Assembly (NCBI RefSeq): GCF_954871325.1
Contig: NC_088775.1
Coordinates: 80,453,561-80,517,560, forward strand
Source of the DNA: Gordionus sp. m RMFG-2023
Lineage: Eukaryota > Nematomorpha > Gordioida > Chordodea > Parachordodidae
DNA: 64,000 nt
Direction: 5' to 3'
A model generated the notes under the pieces. That model saw nothing but the letters and a program-made list of their open reading frames with translations, was not told the origin of the DNA and ran no database searches. This document shows, one piece after another, positions 22,590 through 35,084 of the stretch (position 1 is its first letter; each line of letters opens with the position of its first letter). The position numbers were made by a program, and so were the translations under genes.

Positions 22590-24451
22590 ATTTGATGGTA
22601 TTACTTATAATTTTTTTTTTGGTGATGTCGAAAATTTTTCTTTAATCATAAATTTGGAAAAAATAAACACCCCCTTATTTTTATTATACAATTTAAAGTG
22701 TTTATATTTTACCAACATAATAAATATTTAATCATAGTGTATAAAATTAAAAGTGATTATTTATATCTAAGAGAAAAAAATTCTATTTTATTGATTTACG
22801 GGTATCTTTGTTTTTTTTTTAAAATAATAATTTATTTTCTCCCTGTTCTCTCTAAAAATGATAAACCTTTCCATAACGTGTTCTTTTTTGAGCCATTATT
22901 TTAATTTCTCCATTAATTGTCAAAAAAATAATATATTTATATATTGCATAATGGATTAAAATTACATTTTTTATAATGAGGTGTTTTTAGATACTCTTTT
23001 TTTTCATATCCATAAATTAACGAAAAATAAATACTCTAAAAAATATCTATATATATTTTATCTGTAATTTCGTTAATCAAACCATCCATCATTTTTTTTA
23101 AATAATAACTTATACTTTGCTTAAAAATGGATTTATAAATACGTAATGAGAGTTAGGCAAGCTTTGTCCATAAATTGATAAACGGGATAAATCTTTTTAA
23201 AATATTGATAATAAAATATATATATTTATTTCTAGGTTTTTTTTAAAATGGTTTAAGTTGTGTTAGTGGCCGTTGTAATTATATAAATTTAATTTTTGAC
23301 GTATACTCAACCATTAATCTTCGCAAAATATAATTTGTTTAAAAAAAAATCAATATTTGAGATAAGAAAAGATATAGAATAATAATTTTTTAGCAAGAAT
23401 TCTTAATTAAATGAAAGACTCCGGTTATTGCTTAACCCTTACTGCGAGATTTGACATTATAGACATATTTTTTTTGAAAAATTTCTATTATACTACGGGA
23501 TATCATTTTTATTTTTTAGGAAAGTACCGAAGGTAAATAGTATATTTATAGGCATATACATGTCTTGATCTTGTTAAATAATATAAGATCGATACGAATT
23601 CGAAAATTTGAGATTTCATTTAAATAAGTCTTAACATTATATCTATCTTTATTTGTATCGAGTGGTGAAGTAATCAGTCTGTAGCACTTAACCTTGACTC
23701 TAGATAATTTTATGTTGAAAAAAATGAATCCGCTTAAATAGTTCGGTTTGTTTTTTTTGGCAGAAATATTAGTGAAAGGCGCTTTTACTTTTAAGGAACG
23801 AGGGGCGTGAACATTTTTTAACAAAGCGTCTCTTTTTAAATTTAGTGGTTCAATTTTTAAAAAAAATTTATCATTTGATTTGAATGATTTTAAAATATGA
23901 GACAAGATAAGGCAACTTGCTAAATAATGCTCAATTTTATTAAAATAAAAATCAATATCTACCCTGCATTCAGTCAGAGCGAATTCACGGCTAGGTATAT
24001 AACTTCGCCGCGAATTCGCGCTAACTGTGAATGCAGAGTCAAAGGGTTAATTATAAATGCGCCATTAGGTATAGTAAGTCTAAGAATAGTTATATTTGTA
24101 ATATTAAAAAAGAGATTTCTATGGCATATATCACGATTTTTATACAGGTTCCTGGTGGGTTAAAATTATTTTGAAGGAGTTTCCCGGTATGGTATGTTAA
24201 ACTTAGCCCAACCCTGTAAGAGAGGATGATGATTAATAGCGTTGAACGGTATTAATTTTTTGTGTTTTATTAAAATATTAGATGGCGTTGTAATTTTATC
24301 TTTATATACAAAAAAATTTGATGCTTCGAATAGTTTCTGTGGTCTATTCGGTTCACTGTATGCATCACAATCCGATAGTTCAAGGTTCGAATCCAGCAAG
24401 GGTAATGTAATTTTCTCAAGCCAACTAGATGGTTCCGTCCTAAGGAATATG
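22590..24451. other. AT-rich spacer upstream of the receptor gene, with a foldback
   Basis: Mostly AT-rich and unclassified. A 119-aa basic ORF on the minus strand (23546-23905) has no recognisable motif and may be chance. A hairpin at 23964-24036 is listed separately. A GGTTCGAATCC B-box-like motif near 24385 lacks tRNA stems. Confidence 0.4.
23964..24036. repeat. 73-bp near-perfect hairpin with GCGAATTC core
   Basis: Left arm CTGCATTCAGTCAGAGCGAA (continuing TTCACGGC) pairs with the right arm ending GCTAACTGTGAATGCAG, leaving a loop of about 15 nt. The arms are much more GC-rich than the surroundings. It may be the core of a small foldback element. Confidence 0.7.
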
Positions 24452-24515
24452 TAGAGTTGTCAAAGTAGACACTGCTCTTTGGTAGCAGCTAATAGCGTGC
24501 TACTTTTTTAAAAAA
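24452..24515 (+). mobile_element. Left terminus of the same hAT family as the element at 55067
   Basis: TAGAGTTGTCAAAGTAGAC followed by CTAATAGCGTGCTAC matches the left end at 55067 (CAGAGTTGTTAAAGTAGCGC, then CTAATAGCGGCTAC). No right terminus is recognisable downstream. A possible coding trace (LTSNIITLQENSADL) at about 24570-24680 is unassigned. Confidence 0.5.
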
Positions 24516-25439
24516 TAGGTATTGAGTCTTATTCTTATTGCAATTTAATAAATTCTGGTCGTTTTTTAGCAAGTGGACTAACGTCCAATATTATTACCCT
24601 ACAAGAGAATAGTGCAGATCTTTCATTTTACAAAAAGATAAACATATATGCTGAGAATGATGGGTGTGACAAAGTAGTTAAAATCAAAATAGAAAATTTA
24701 AGTTAAACAAGATTTGGAAGAAGATAACAAATTTGATTCTGGTTTTCAAATTCTTGTTGATGGGAAGAAAATATGGTGAAAGAAATTTAGACCCCGTTAA
24801 ATCCAGACATAGTTGATTCATTTTAGTTTTTAAATAATTTATTATAAAACTTTAATTTACGTATATATTTATTTTTAAGAAGAAAAAAATATTACTTGTC
24901 CCCACTGGGAAATTGTAAATATCGATTTTCATCTACTATTGAAATCCATCTCGTGTTATGCTCAATAACTCATAATACAGGCATCTTACCCATAAATTGT
25001 CTTTAACAACAAATGATCAAAGTAATAGCAATTACCTTAAACATCCACCTAAAACCATGATAATCATAAAAAGCTACTAACTTCCTGTTTACAGCCTAGA
25101 AGTGGTGTTATTTTAAAGAATCTAGCATCTTAAACTAATTAAGAATTAAATTTTATTTCTTGTATAAATAAATGGTATAATTCGAATAAATAGATATAGA
25201 TCATTGCTTAAATTTAAAAATATATTTATAAATTTAAAAATCATTTAATATGAACAATAATTATAATAGGTCTCTTTTAAAAATATAAATATTAATAATC
25301 ATTGATTGAGATAAGACGTATTAATTTTATTTTGAGCTAATCGAGCAAGATTTAAGCCGTATAACAATGATCGGATCTGCTAGCTCAACACGTTGTACGT
25401 TAAATTGAGTGGCATTTTGGTGACCCTACGTTTAGAAAA
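24516..25439. other. Spacer downstream of the Ser-rich gene
   Basis: No supported gene. One short open stretch at about 24570-24700 (plus) has mixed composition and an AG just upstream (TTTTTTAG), so an isolated exon or a hAT remnant is possible. Confidence 0.35.
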
Positions 25440-27135
25440 TCATTTATTATTCGAATCTTCTGAAGTCGCACTCGACATCTCCTCAGTTGAGTCTATCAAC
25501 GAATCATCCCTAAGACTGTAAGATCTAAGGTTTATATTTTTGGATATGTAATGCTTGAGAATATCAGACGAAGAATCGATATTTGGTAATATGGTGAGTT
25601 GATCCAAAAAGGAAGAAGTTACATCGGTCTCTGACGGGGAAGTTTCTGAAGAGATTTGAGAGAGGCATTCATTTATTTTTGGCTTAGCTATTTTATCGTT
25701 ATCAATAATTTTTCGAGATTCTATAAGTCTAGTTGTATTTATCCATTTTTTTTGCTTTGACAGATGTGGCATTTTTGATTCCTTATTCGTCAAGGTTTTA
25801 GATTTGGAACTAGTAGATGACGATGATGATGATGGTCTGTTGATATTATTTTGATTATTGGTTTGTATGTATTTGGCGTCGACGACAAAATGAGAGGGCT
25901 TAAGGTTTAATCCACCCTGGTGTCGATCATCTTTCGCTAAACCACTAACGGATGATAAACTGTCAAGATTTTCATTAAAGTTTAGCAAAGAAGCCCCTTT
26001 TACGTCTGTTAACTTCAATTTTTTATTAACTATAAAGGAATAAAGAGAATCTGATTCACTGCTGCTGGGAAAGACTTCACGAGGTTTCCTAACAGTTTTG
26101 TTTTTTGAGCGTTCCTCATTTTTTCGAGTGTCTAAAGTTTCTTCTGGTAAGAAACCTGTTTCTAGACTTAAAAAAGAGGCGTCTTTTAAACTAGATTTCA
26201 TGCTCTCAGCCTCAGCACTTTTAGATCTATTCAAGTCAGATAACCATTTTTGAAATAATTTTTTTTTTAAAACGAGGTCTATCGACGATTTCTCATGTAT
26301 GGCCTCTAGTTTATTGCTTGAATGGTCAGATTCAACGCTTCTAGTGATTGAAGAGTGTAATTCCTTCGATAGTGGCAATATATCTTTATGAGCATAAGAT
26401 GAGGGTGATAATGAAGAAGAGTTGGTAGATGATAATAAATATTTTAGCAAATCTTTATCCACAAATGATTGTTCACATATCGGACGTTTTTCTAAAATAA
26501 ATTATTCAGAAATTAAAAATCAATGGATTGATGTATAATGTTAGGCTAAGGCCATACCAAGCATTCTAGCATTTTAAATATTAAAACTTTAGGCCGTGTC
26601 CTAAATAGGCTTAATTTGGTTACTTAATTGCTTTTTAGTATTGTTGTAAACTTCGTGAACGAAGTTCGTTTTTTTGAAAAAAAATGATGAACGACGTTCC
26701 TTTTATTTTTGAAGATACTTTATACGTGTTCGTTTTTATACGTTCATTCAATTTTAGAAAATCTTATTATTATATTCATGAAAATAAAAATATATTAATC
26801 CAAATTTTTTTAAAAAAAGGGGTTATTTTTTAATTAGCTGTTTCCTTTATCACATTTGAATTTTTTTAACCAAACACTATTTCTGTACTATAGTATAGTA
26901 TAGTTTATAAATTGGAATATTATTATTTATATTTTATAAAATGGCGTCAGGCTGGATGCTGTTATTTCATCATTTGACATTACCATAGCCTAAATAAAAT
27001 AAATACTTTGCAGTAACATTATATATTCAATCAATTAATTCTATCCTTACCATGTTTAAAATATGTCCAAAAAGTATCATCAATTTCAACATCTTCAAGT
27101 TCTAATTTAAAGATATACTTGATTGTAATATTCAT
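25440..27135 (-). CDS. Ser-rich disordered protein, two exons, 378 aa, family unknown
   Basis: Exon 1 is 27135-27051 (ATG to CAT G, donor GTAAGG) and exon 2 is 26491-25440 (acceptor TTATTTTAG), joined across a 559-nt intron. The two exons sum to exactly 379 codons in one frame. The N-terminal about 50 residues look folded: MNITIKYIFKLELEDVEI, then DDTFWTYFKHEKRPICEQSF, then a DKDLLKYLL helix. The remainder is Ser/Lys/Asp-rich and disordered, with a run of eight Ser/Thr near residue 250 and many SP, SD and SE sites suited to phosphorylation. No signal peptide or membrane span. The conserved-looking N-terminus could be a docking motif. I do not recognise the family. Starting at residue 38 or later would leave the in-frame exon 1 unexplained. 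Confidence 0.6.
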
Positions 27136-29219
27136 TATTTTATATAATATAACATAAGCATAGAGTTAAAAATTTATTTAAGATTGTTGTATTTTATAGA
27201 CTTATTAAATTATTATGATTATTATAATAGATATATATAGTAAAAATAAATATATTTCATTTATAGATATAAAATTTAATATCATTTAGAATTTATTTAT
27301 TTTTAGTGTTATTATTTGAAATTTATTATTTTTGTTTTTATCAAGTTTTATAATATAATTAAATTTATATGATATATAAATCGATTTGACTAAACTGCAA
27401 ATGCTAAAGTAAATTGCAAATGCTTAGGTAAAAATTTTCATATATTATCTATTATTTGTAGTGAGATTCATTTTCCTATGATATAAATAACTTATAAAAA
27501 AATAAATTATTAGATATATTCAAAATAAAGAAATATACATTAATAGTTGAATTTTCTTTTATCTCATAAAAATCGTTTAATATAATTAAAAATATTTATA
27601 ATTAAATTTTAAATTTCAATAATATTAAATCCGCAAGTTGGCGTGTATTATTATAAAATACTTTTATAAAAAAATATAATCATTAAAAATGTTATATATC
27701 AGAATTTACTCCTAAAACATTAAAGGTTCATTTTAATAAGCTGTATTATCATAATAAGCATGGTGGAGTGCTATATATAATATTTAAAACAAAGTCATGC
27801 CGGTAAAGTAAATTGTAAATATTATGATATAAAATATTATTTTGGGTCAAATGATATTCAATAATACCAAGTTACTATTTAAATAAAATAATTTAAATAT
27901 TATTTATCTAAATATTATAGTAAATGATTAATTTATATTTATATAATTAGAATCATACTTATATAAATATTTCACATGATGGTATTCATTCATTTACCTT
28001 TTTTTACCTCATTTTATTAGATTAAAAAATTACAATCACAATAGATTTTTTTCTAGTCGTCACACTTAATATATTCAATCAGAAATGGATAATCACGTAA
28101 GATAATATTTATATTACATGGGTAGGTTCTTAAGAATCTAGATACAGATGTGAAAAAATTAATCTTAGATGCAGATACTAGTATTTTTTTCAAAATAAAA
28201 AAGATACTTGCATCTAATTATCATTACCAATTAAATTAGAATAGTTTATAAAATTTAGTTTTTATTATTTATTTGTGAAGAACATAACATATTCATTAAG
28301 TAAGAATGAATATTTACAATTAACAAGCATTTTAATATTAGTAATAGCCCATTCTTAGCATAATGGAAGTTGAAATATTAATTTGTAAAAGAGTATTTAA
28401 AATAGATTTATTATTTTATAAGATAATCAAAATTTTAAAATAATTTAGTATTCGACCTTTGCCATTTTGGCATAAACTTCACAAAACAAAATTTATAGAA
28501 ATAGAAATACATGGACGCTTAACCCACTAACAATTCTCATTGATATTAGTTTACGTTAAAACCCCAAGTTATTATATCTCAGAATAGCAAATCAAAGTCT
28601 TTAGAAATCAACTGAAAATTCGAACAAATACACCTACCCCTCCCCCTTCTACATTCTTTACTTAAAACCAATATATCATTTTACAAATAAAACATAATAT
28701 CATTTAAAATATCCGGAATCCCTTATCTAAATTATATTTTTCCCCTAAAAATGGTAAATACATTTTTATGCTAGGTGTAAATAATCTACAAACATTATAT
28801 GTTCGATAAGATTTTTCTGTGATATCTTATTTATTTATTGTAATAATAGCAATAAAAACAAATTGGCTATTTAGGGAAAATATCAATAGAAAGTATGCAA
28901 AAATTATTTTAAAAAATTAATTTATCATACATTAACCATTAAAAAGTGATCATATGTAATTTATAAAAACCTATATTTGTTCTTGCAATTTTTCGAATCA
29001 ATTTTTGATAGATAATATATGGAATTTAGCTTACTTTTTAAGTAATAATACAATATGATTTTAGAATATAATATAACAAAAAATAATTTTAAATTTAAAA
29101 TAATAATACGCCATCTTGCGGATTTAATATTATTGAAATTTAAAATTTAATTATAAATTTTTTTAAATATAATTATATTAAACGATTTATTATGAGATAA
29201 AAGAAAATTCCACTATTAA

Positions 29220-30888
29220 CCCTTCACTACAAAGGTGGGGTAAATAGGACCCCACAACTTTTATAATCTTTGTAATACAAAAGCTAGAAAATATTCCGAC
29301 CTGATTTTTTCAGTAGTTTAATATTTTGTTACAAGGAATACAACTTCCAAATTTCATGATTATTGATTTGATAGTTTTTGAGATATATGCTATTTGTTGA
29401 GCTTGGGGTAAAATATACCCCACCTATGTAATGATGTAATTTTTTTTTAAAATCCAATTTTTTTTTGTTACTAATTATATTTATGTATGTCAGGTTAATA
29501 AATATAATTGAAAAAAATATAATTATATCTATTTTTGATTGATATATATGACTTTAAATTTGAAAATTTTATATTATTTATTTTTTCGGTGGAGTAAAAA
29601 ATCATAAATTTAACATATGATTTTTAATTTGAATTATTCTAGTGACATTTTATACTTTGAAAATAGAATTATATGCTGGCAATCAGCCTGAAGGACCTTA
29701 TAAATTGAGAAATAAGCCTTTTGATGTGGTTGAAAGGTTAATTCTGCCCATTTTTAAGAGTAATAGGAATGTCACCACAGATAACTGGTTTACCAGTTAT
29801 GAACTTGCTATACATTTATTAAATTCCCATTCATTAACAATAGTAGGAACTTTAAGAAAAAATAAATAGCAGTTTCCAACATCATTTAATTTAAAAAAAA
29901 GATATTTGTTAAAGTTTATTTGCCTGCTAATATAATATGACATTAGTATCATATGTACCAAAAAAGTATAAGCATGATGCTTTCTACCCTTCACTATGAT
30001 AACAATATTGATACATCAACTGGGGATTTGAAAAAACCAGAAATTATCACATTTTACAATCTCACCAAAGCTGGTGTTGATGTTGTGGATCAGCTATGTT
30101 CAAATTATTCAATATCCAGAATAACAAATAGATGGCCATGACAATTTTTTATAATTTGTTGAATATATCTTGCATAAATTCTTTAATAATTTATAAATCC
30201 AATAATTTAAAGGAGATTAATAGATCAAAGTTTATAAAATTATTAGCAATGGAGCTAATAACTCTATTAATGAGTAATAGATATGAAAACCCACATGTTA
30301 ATAAACTACTAAGGGATAATATTGGGAACATGCTAAATATAGAGGAATTAAAACCTATTTCAAACAAACAAAAAGGAAGGTGCCCCTCTTATCTAAGGGT
30401 TAGGGACAAGAAATCCTCATTTATTTGTTCAAATTGTTCAAAATTTATATGCAAAGATCATATGTATGTAACATGTCGTGAATGTTTTTTAAAAAAAATG
30501 CATGAACTTTAATATCAAATATTTTTTTTAATATCTGATGTTTTATTATAAAATTTATTTAATTATTACTATAAAATATTGAATTAATAAAATATATAAT
30601 CAAATTTGCTTCCATTCATTTATTTTTGGTCATATCATATGATTAAGGAAAGTTCAAAAAAAAAGATTTTTTTTTGAGCAGCTTTAGTAAATATATCATA
30701 ACTTTATTTATAAATAAATGTAAATCTAGAAATTTTGTATTTATTATCTCTAATATTTTTACAATAAGTTTATAAAATTTTAGTTCTTAAATTTTATTAT
30801 TTTCTGAGATATAGCTATTTAAAATTTGGGGTAAAATAGACCCCACCTATGTAACCGCGGGAGTTTTTTTCACCTATGTAGTGAAGGG
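29220..30888 (+). mobile_element. piggyBac-family transposon, internally deleted
   Basis: Flanked by TTAA on both sides (29216-29219 and 30889-30892), the piggyBac target. Ends are CCCTTCACTACAAAGGTGGGG and CCTATGTAGTGAAGGG, each followed by a subterminal GGGGTAAATAGGACCCC-like or GGGTAAAATAGACCCC motif. The element is 1669 bp, shorter than a full copy. The unoccupied site survives as a single TTAA at 27540-27543 in the opposite arm of the host element. Confidence 0.93.
29642..30512 (+). pseudogene. piggyBac transposase, C-terminal half only
   Basis: DDE-type piggyBac transposase (DDE_Tnp_1_7 family). From 29642: IELYAGNQPEGPYKLRNK, then NVTTDNWFTSYELA, which holds the second catalytic Asp, and IVGTLRKNK. 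From about 29985: KKPEIITFYNLTKAGVDVVD with the third catalytic Asp. From 30132 the tail ends in a Cys-rich zinc-binding domain, CSNCSKFICKDH...CREC (about 30430-30495), used for end binding. The region with the first catalytic Asp is missing and the reading frame changes between segments, so this copy is dead. A source copy elsewhere would be needed to move it. Confidence 0.9.
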
Positions 30889-31211
30889 TTAATGTATATT
30901 TCTTTATTATTGAATATATCTAATAATTTAATTTTTTATAAGTTATTTATATCATAGGAAAATGAATCTCACTACAAATTATAGATAATATATGAAAATT
31001 TTTACCTAAGCATTTGCAGTTTACCTTAGCATTTGCAGTTTAGTCAAACCCATATATATTAAAAATTAGTAAGAGATTTTTTTAAATATATTCACTTAAA
31101 ACTATTAATTTTAAACATGGCTATATATTGTGTTAAAAATATATAATATTTATTTATATTAAATTAAATACTAAATGAAATTTTAAAAAAAATTATTCAT
31201 GATATTTTGCC

Positions 31212-31998
31212 CAGGGTTGGCAAGTCGGTCAATTGGCCAGTCAAATTCAGTCAATTGACCGGAGGAGTATTTGACCTGTCAAATACGGTCAAATACTCTA
31301 AAAAATTTAAAGGAAAAATAAATTAATAATATGTTTAAAAAAGGCAAAAACGATGTAAATACATGTGATCACAATGTTTGCTTATTTTTTGTGTTCACAA
31401 TATCAAGAGGAGAATTCACTAGTAGTGAAATTGAAGTATGTGATATAATTCAAGAATTAGCTATTTTACAAGATAGCGATGACCAAAATATTTTAAGTTA
31501 TATAATTAATTTCAAAAGAATAAAACAGCATGTTTAATATAGCAATCTATGTGGAAAGTAGTAATTTCCAGAAAATGAATTCCGACCTCAAGTTAATAGA
31601 TTAAACTTTGCCCCCCCTGCCCATTAAGAGACTAACAATTCCTAGTTCTACTTCTTCTTTAGAAAGAAATAGGTCGATTTGGGTTAATAATCTTATGAAA
31701 ATAGAAATCGATTGAAGAAATAAGACATCAGGAAAATTGATTAAAAAATATTAAATAAAATTATAATATTGAATATGAATCAGAACAAGACCAGATAGCT
31801 ACACGTTAGTTATTGAATGACAATGAATTTAAAAAATTAATATTATAGATTCATTTTACTATTATATTCAAAATAAAGTTAATTAATATTAACTTAAAAA
31901 AACATATATTTGAATTTGACCACATTTGACCATATTTGACCTGTCAAATATCTGTCAATTGACCGAAACGTGTTTGACCGGTCAAATGCACAACCCTG
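31212..31998. mobile_element. 787-bp hAT element with repeated GTCAATTGACC motifs
   Basis: Ends CAGGGTTGGCAAGTC and GCACAACCCTG are flanked by ATTTTGCC (31204-31211) and GTTTTGCC (31999-32006), a 7-of-8 target duplication. Both subterminal regions carry repeated TTTGACC/GGTCAAAT/GTCAATTGACC words. A 68-aa ORF (31331-31537) and a downstream trace with SSLERNRSIWVNNL resemble the end of a hAT transposase, so this is an internally deleted copy of an autonomous element rather than a pure MITE. Confidence 0.78.
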
Positions 31999-32261
31999 GT
32001 TTTGCCTTTTATCGAATGTGAACATTGAACGTAAACATTCGATTTTTGTCAATGAACGTTGAACGTGTTCGACTTTTTTAATGTTTGTGAGACTACTTTT
32101 TAGTAATAGGCTAAAAATTATTTGATCGCGGACACTCTATTTTGGTTTATTTTAAGTAATTGGTGGCATTACTATTTTTCGTATTTTATTCTCGTTTTCT
32201 TTGTTTTATTAAAGTATTTTATTTTTTGTGACGACTAAATAGCTGGCTATTAAGTATTAAA

Positions 32262-35080
32262 CCGACGGGTAATTATACCAAATGGATAATTTTTCGGCCC
32301 GACCCTTTTAATTTCGATAAAATTTTGCATACTGAGAGAATATCATTAGAAAGCATAGAATCTAGCCTCCTAGTACTCATAGTTCCTGAGATATCAATGG
32401 TCAAAAGTGCCTATAGTGACCTTTTTCGAAAAATACGATTTTTTGAAATTGAGATAAGTTAAAAAATATTAATTTTAAAATATAAGTTTGTCAATTTGTA
32501 ACTCTATTAAAGGCCTTTTATTAAATATTAAGGATTTTTTTGGAAATAATATTGTTGCGGTTTTTATTTACGTTTTAAACATAATAATTCCAGGTGTTTC
32601 GCTTTCCAAATTTTTTTGAATTTAATATTTTCTTATTCTCTAACCTTATATCTATTCATAAAAAAAATTTAAACTTGGGACAGCCATGGGATTTTTAGTT
32701 ATTACGATTTAAAATATGAAAAAATAAATATTTTTTTCAATAATAGATAGTGCTCCTTTATAAAATATTTGTTATAATTATTTTTTTCATTTTTACACAT
32801 AAATAATAAGATTTTTCAGCATTAATATCATGAAATTATTTAGCTGCGGTTATAATCATTTTTTTTAGAAACAATTTTAATTTCGAAAAATTATTTTATA
32901 AATTTTTAAGATATAATAGATAAATTAAAATTTATGGAAGATATTACCTATTTTCGGTTTTTCATTAAATTTAGTTTTTTTAACGCCATGATAATTTCGT
33001 TTTGCGATAAATTATATGTACGCTCAGTAGCCGTTGATTGGCTAACTATTGTTAAAATATTATTTTTTGGTATGAAAAGGATACCTTGTGCAGCTGGATA
33101 AACAAAAGAATTTGATGGTCCTTTAGGGTGAAGAAAATTAATTTTTACTTCATATCTAATTACATTCACTTCTTGCACAAATCCTAACAACCAATCGTTT
33201 TCATATGCACATGTTACATATCCTCTTATCTCATCGCTTAACAGATCCTTAATCAAAGGATCCTCACGTGGATATACTGTATTCTCCACAACAAATGTCT
33301 GTAAATTAGAATATAATTTAGTGTTGAGTTTAGTTAAGCCAATCGGAAACACTGCATTAATTTTTTGTGTCACGGGTATTGAGATAAATTTACTAAATCT
33401 CTCACTAGCCTTATCTTTTCTTCTTCATAATCTGGTATAGTGGCGTAAGAAAAATTTATACCTTTTATATGCTCTTCCGCATATTTATAAAATTGTAAAG
33501 GTGTAATTATTTGATCAGTATAAGGTCTTTGTAAGTTTGCCTTGGCAACTAACCTTTTTACTGTGCCACCTACGCCGTCACAGGCACTTTTACCATGTGC
33601 GTAGGAAAAAAATGTCATTCTGCTTGAACACCAAAATCTATTTCATGGTAGCAAACATTGATGAAGTTTTTCCTATTTTTATATTGCGCTGCTCAACCAT
33701 CAGAAAATTAGTGAATTTTTTCTGGTGGAGTGTCACATTTATTTTTTTTTAAATGAATCAAATGCGATTGGAATAAATGGAATGAAACAGTATTATGAAT
33801 TATTTGATCTCCTATTTTATAATAAATTGAGAATGGATGCAACGTAACTTGCGGAGTTGTCCAATGATAACCCTGAACTTCGTCTTGGACAATAAAGGAA
33901 TAATTTTCTGAAAAGTCACAAATAATTAGATAGTGATTATTTTCTAAACTATTTTTAAGGTTATTGTAAAATGAACTTTGTTATTCACAAATAAATGGAT
34001 GGCGTATGAGAATATTCATTTTATCGAAAAAATAATTAATAAATTCGTCTGAAGATTGAGAAATAGTCTCCAGAGTTGTTCTATCTACCGAAACCCATTG
34101 TTTAAATGTAACAAGAGCTATATCATTTTTTATAAATAATTTTTCGATGCGTTCTTTTAAGAGTGCGGAGCCAGTACACTCATTGCAGTCACCAAAATAA
34201 CAGGTTGGTAACGGTAATTTGCAAATCATTCTGCCTATAACATCTCTATAAGTTGTTAATGTATCCTCACCATTTTTAGTCAATGTTGCTAATTCACAGC
34301 TTAAAATCATAAGTTTAATATTCTGGTGTATGGTACAAACGCATACACTATGTGTTCCACTAGCACCTGCTAATATACAAAATTTTGGTCTTAAGCTAGC
34401 AAATTCCGAAAATCCAATTGTTAAGTTTGAATTACTCACCTTAAAATGATTATATAACTCTTTCAAATTATTAAGAACGAACCTTTTTTGAGCGTTCACT
34501 CGTTCTCCCTTTTCAATGATAGATATGCAATCTTTTTTTCCTGGTAATACCCTACTAACTTCATCCCTGCAAAAAAAATTTTTATCAATATCAAATGTTT
34601 TTTGATTGAGATATTTTGCAGGCTTTCGATTTGGAGTTGAAAGAATCCCCTTTTCTTCTAAAATGATTTTATAATTATATGCCATAGTTGAATGTCGTTT
34701 TTATTTTATTTGCGCTCCAATTAGGAGGCAGAATGGTCAGCAATTAATATTTTTAGACAAACTAGGATATTGCAATTTCATGCTATTGAGTATATCATTA
34801 TTATCTTTTGTATCCGATTCTGGATTGTTAATTATTATATCTGTGAAATAGCTTTTCATATTTTAGCTAACTTTTTTTTGGATAATTTTTCGGTTAGTTT
34901 TTTTTTTCTTAATAGGAGATATTCCAATTTCGTTTCAAGTTATATTGACTGTATCTATTGATGTTGATGCTGTGTTGATATTTACATATTCGCTATCAGA
35001 ATTTATATTTTCAATATTTTTTTGTGGTAACCGTTTACGAATCACAAATATAGTGTTCCGCCTCAATGTTTGGATATTGA
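32262..35080 (-). mobile_element. DNA transposon with HGKSACDG-type transposase, copy A
   Basis: The 3' end of the element is at 32262-32330 (GGGTAATTATACCAAATGG, then TTTTTCGGCCCGACCC). A non-coding 3' segment (32330-32945) is followed by the transposase on the minus strand up to about 35060. The 3' segment and coding region recur in opposite orientation at 35996-37970, and the 3' segment alone again at 35415-35995. The 5' terminus is probably near the TAGTCGGCTC repeats at 35085-35185 but cannot be fixed. Confidence 0.7.
32948..35060 (-). pseudogene. DDE-type transposase with HGKSACDGVGGTVKR signature, decayed
   Basis: Segments in order: a basic N-terminus (35060-34700, PIKKKKLTEKLSKKKLAK); then 34685-33981 with EEKGILSTPNRKPAK, DEVSRVLPGKKDCIS, QKRFVLNNLKELYNHFK, LRPKFCILAGASGTHSVCVC and FGDCNECTGSALLKERIEKL. 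Next come LIICDFSENYSFIVQDEVQ (about 33930) and an AAQYKN trace (about 33670) that likely carry catalytic Asp residues, then HGKSACDGVGGTVKRLVAK (33595), and a C-terminal domain at 33373-32948. I know this domain combination from large uncharacterised repeat proteins of insects and fish, but I cannot assign a superfamily. Frameshifts separate the segments. Confidence 0.65.
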
Positions 35081-35084
35081 GTCA

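Larger units (their letters stand above)
27385..31050. mobile_element. Element with about 270-bp inverted terminal repeats, split by piggyBac
   Basis: The left arm at 27385-27655 starts TTTGACTAAACTGCAAATGC and ends near AATCCGCAAGTTGGCG. It recurs inverted as 29105-29219 plus 30889-31050. The right arm is interrupted exactly by the piggyBac at 29220-30888. Between the arms (27656-29104) the DNA is AT-rich and non-coding; a repeat resembling 7830-7905 (AATCTTAGATGCAGATACTA) lies at 28165-28185. The superfamily is undetermined: no target duplication is obvious at the outer ends. Confidence 0.7.

Noticed and set aside
23546-23905. 119-aa basic ORF on the minus strand
   Set aside because: No motif, no supporting splice sites and Lys/Asn/Ile-biased composition; likely chance.
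23432-24049. Possible piggyBac MITE between two TTAACCCTT-type sites
   Set aside because: Only about 5 bp of the ends agree in inverted orientation, which is expected by chance in this composition.
24365-24410. tRNA-like B box GGTTCGAATCC
   Set aside because: The flanking bases do not form a T-stem or acceptor stem and no convincing A box or anticodon arm lies at the right distance. At best a tRNA-derived scrap.
26645-26745. GAACGAAGTTCG palindrome and related GAACG words, similar to words near 32015-32080
   Set aside because: Could be hAT-like ends, but no paired terminus or target duplication was found at either site.
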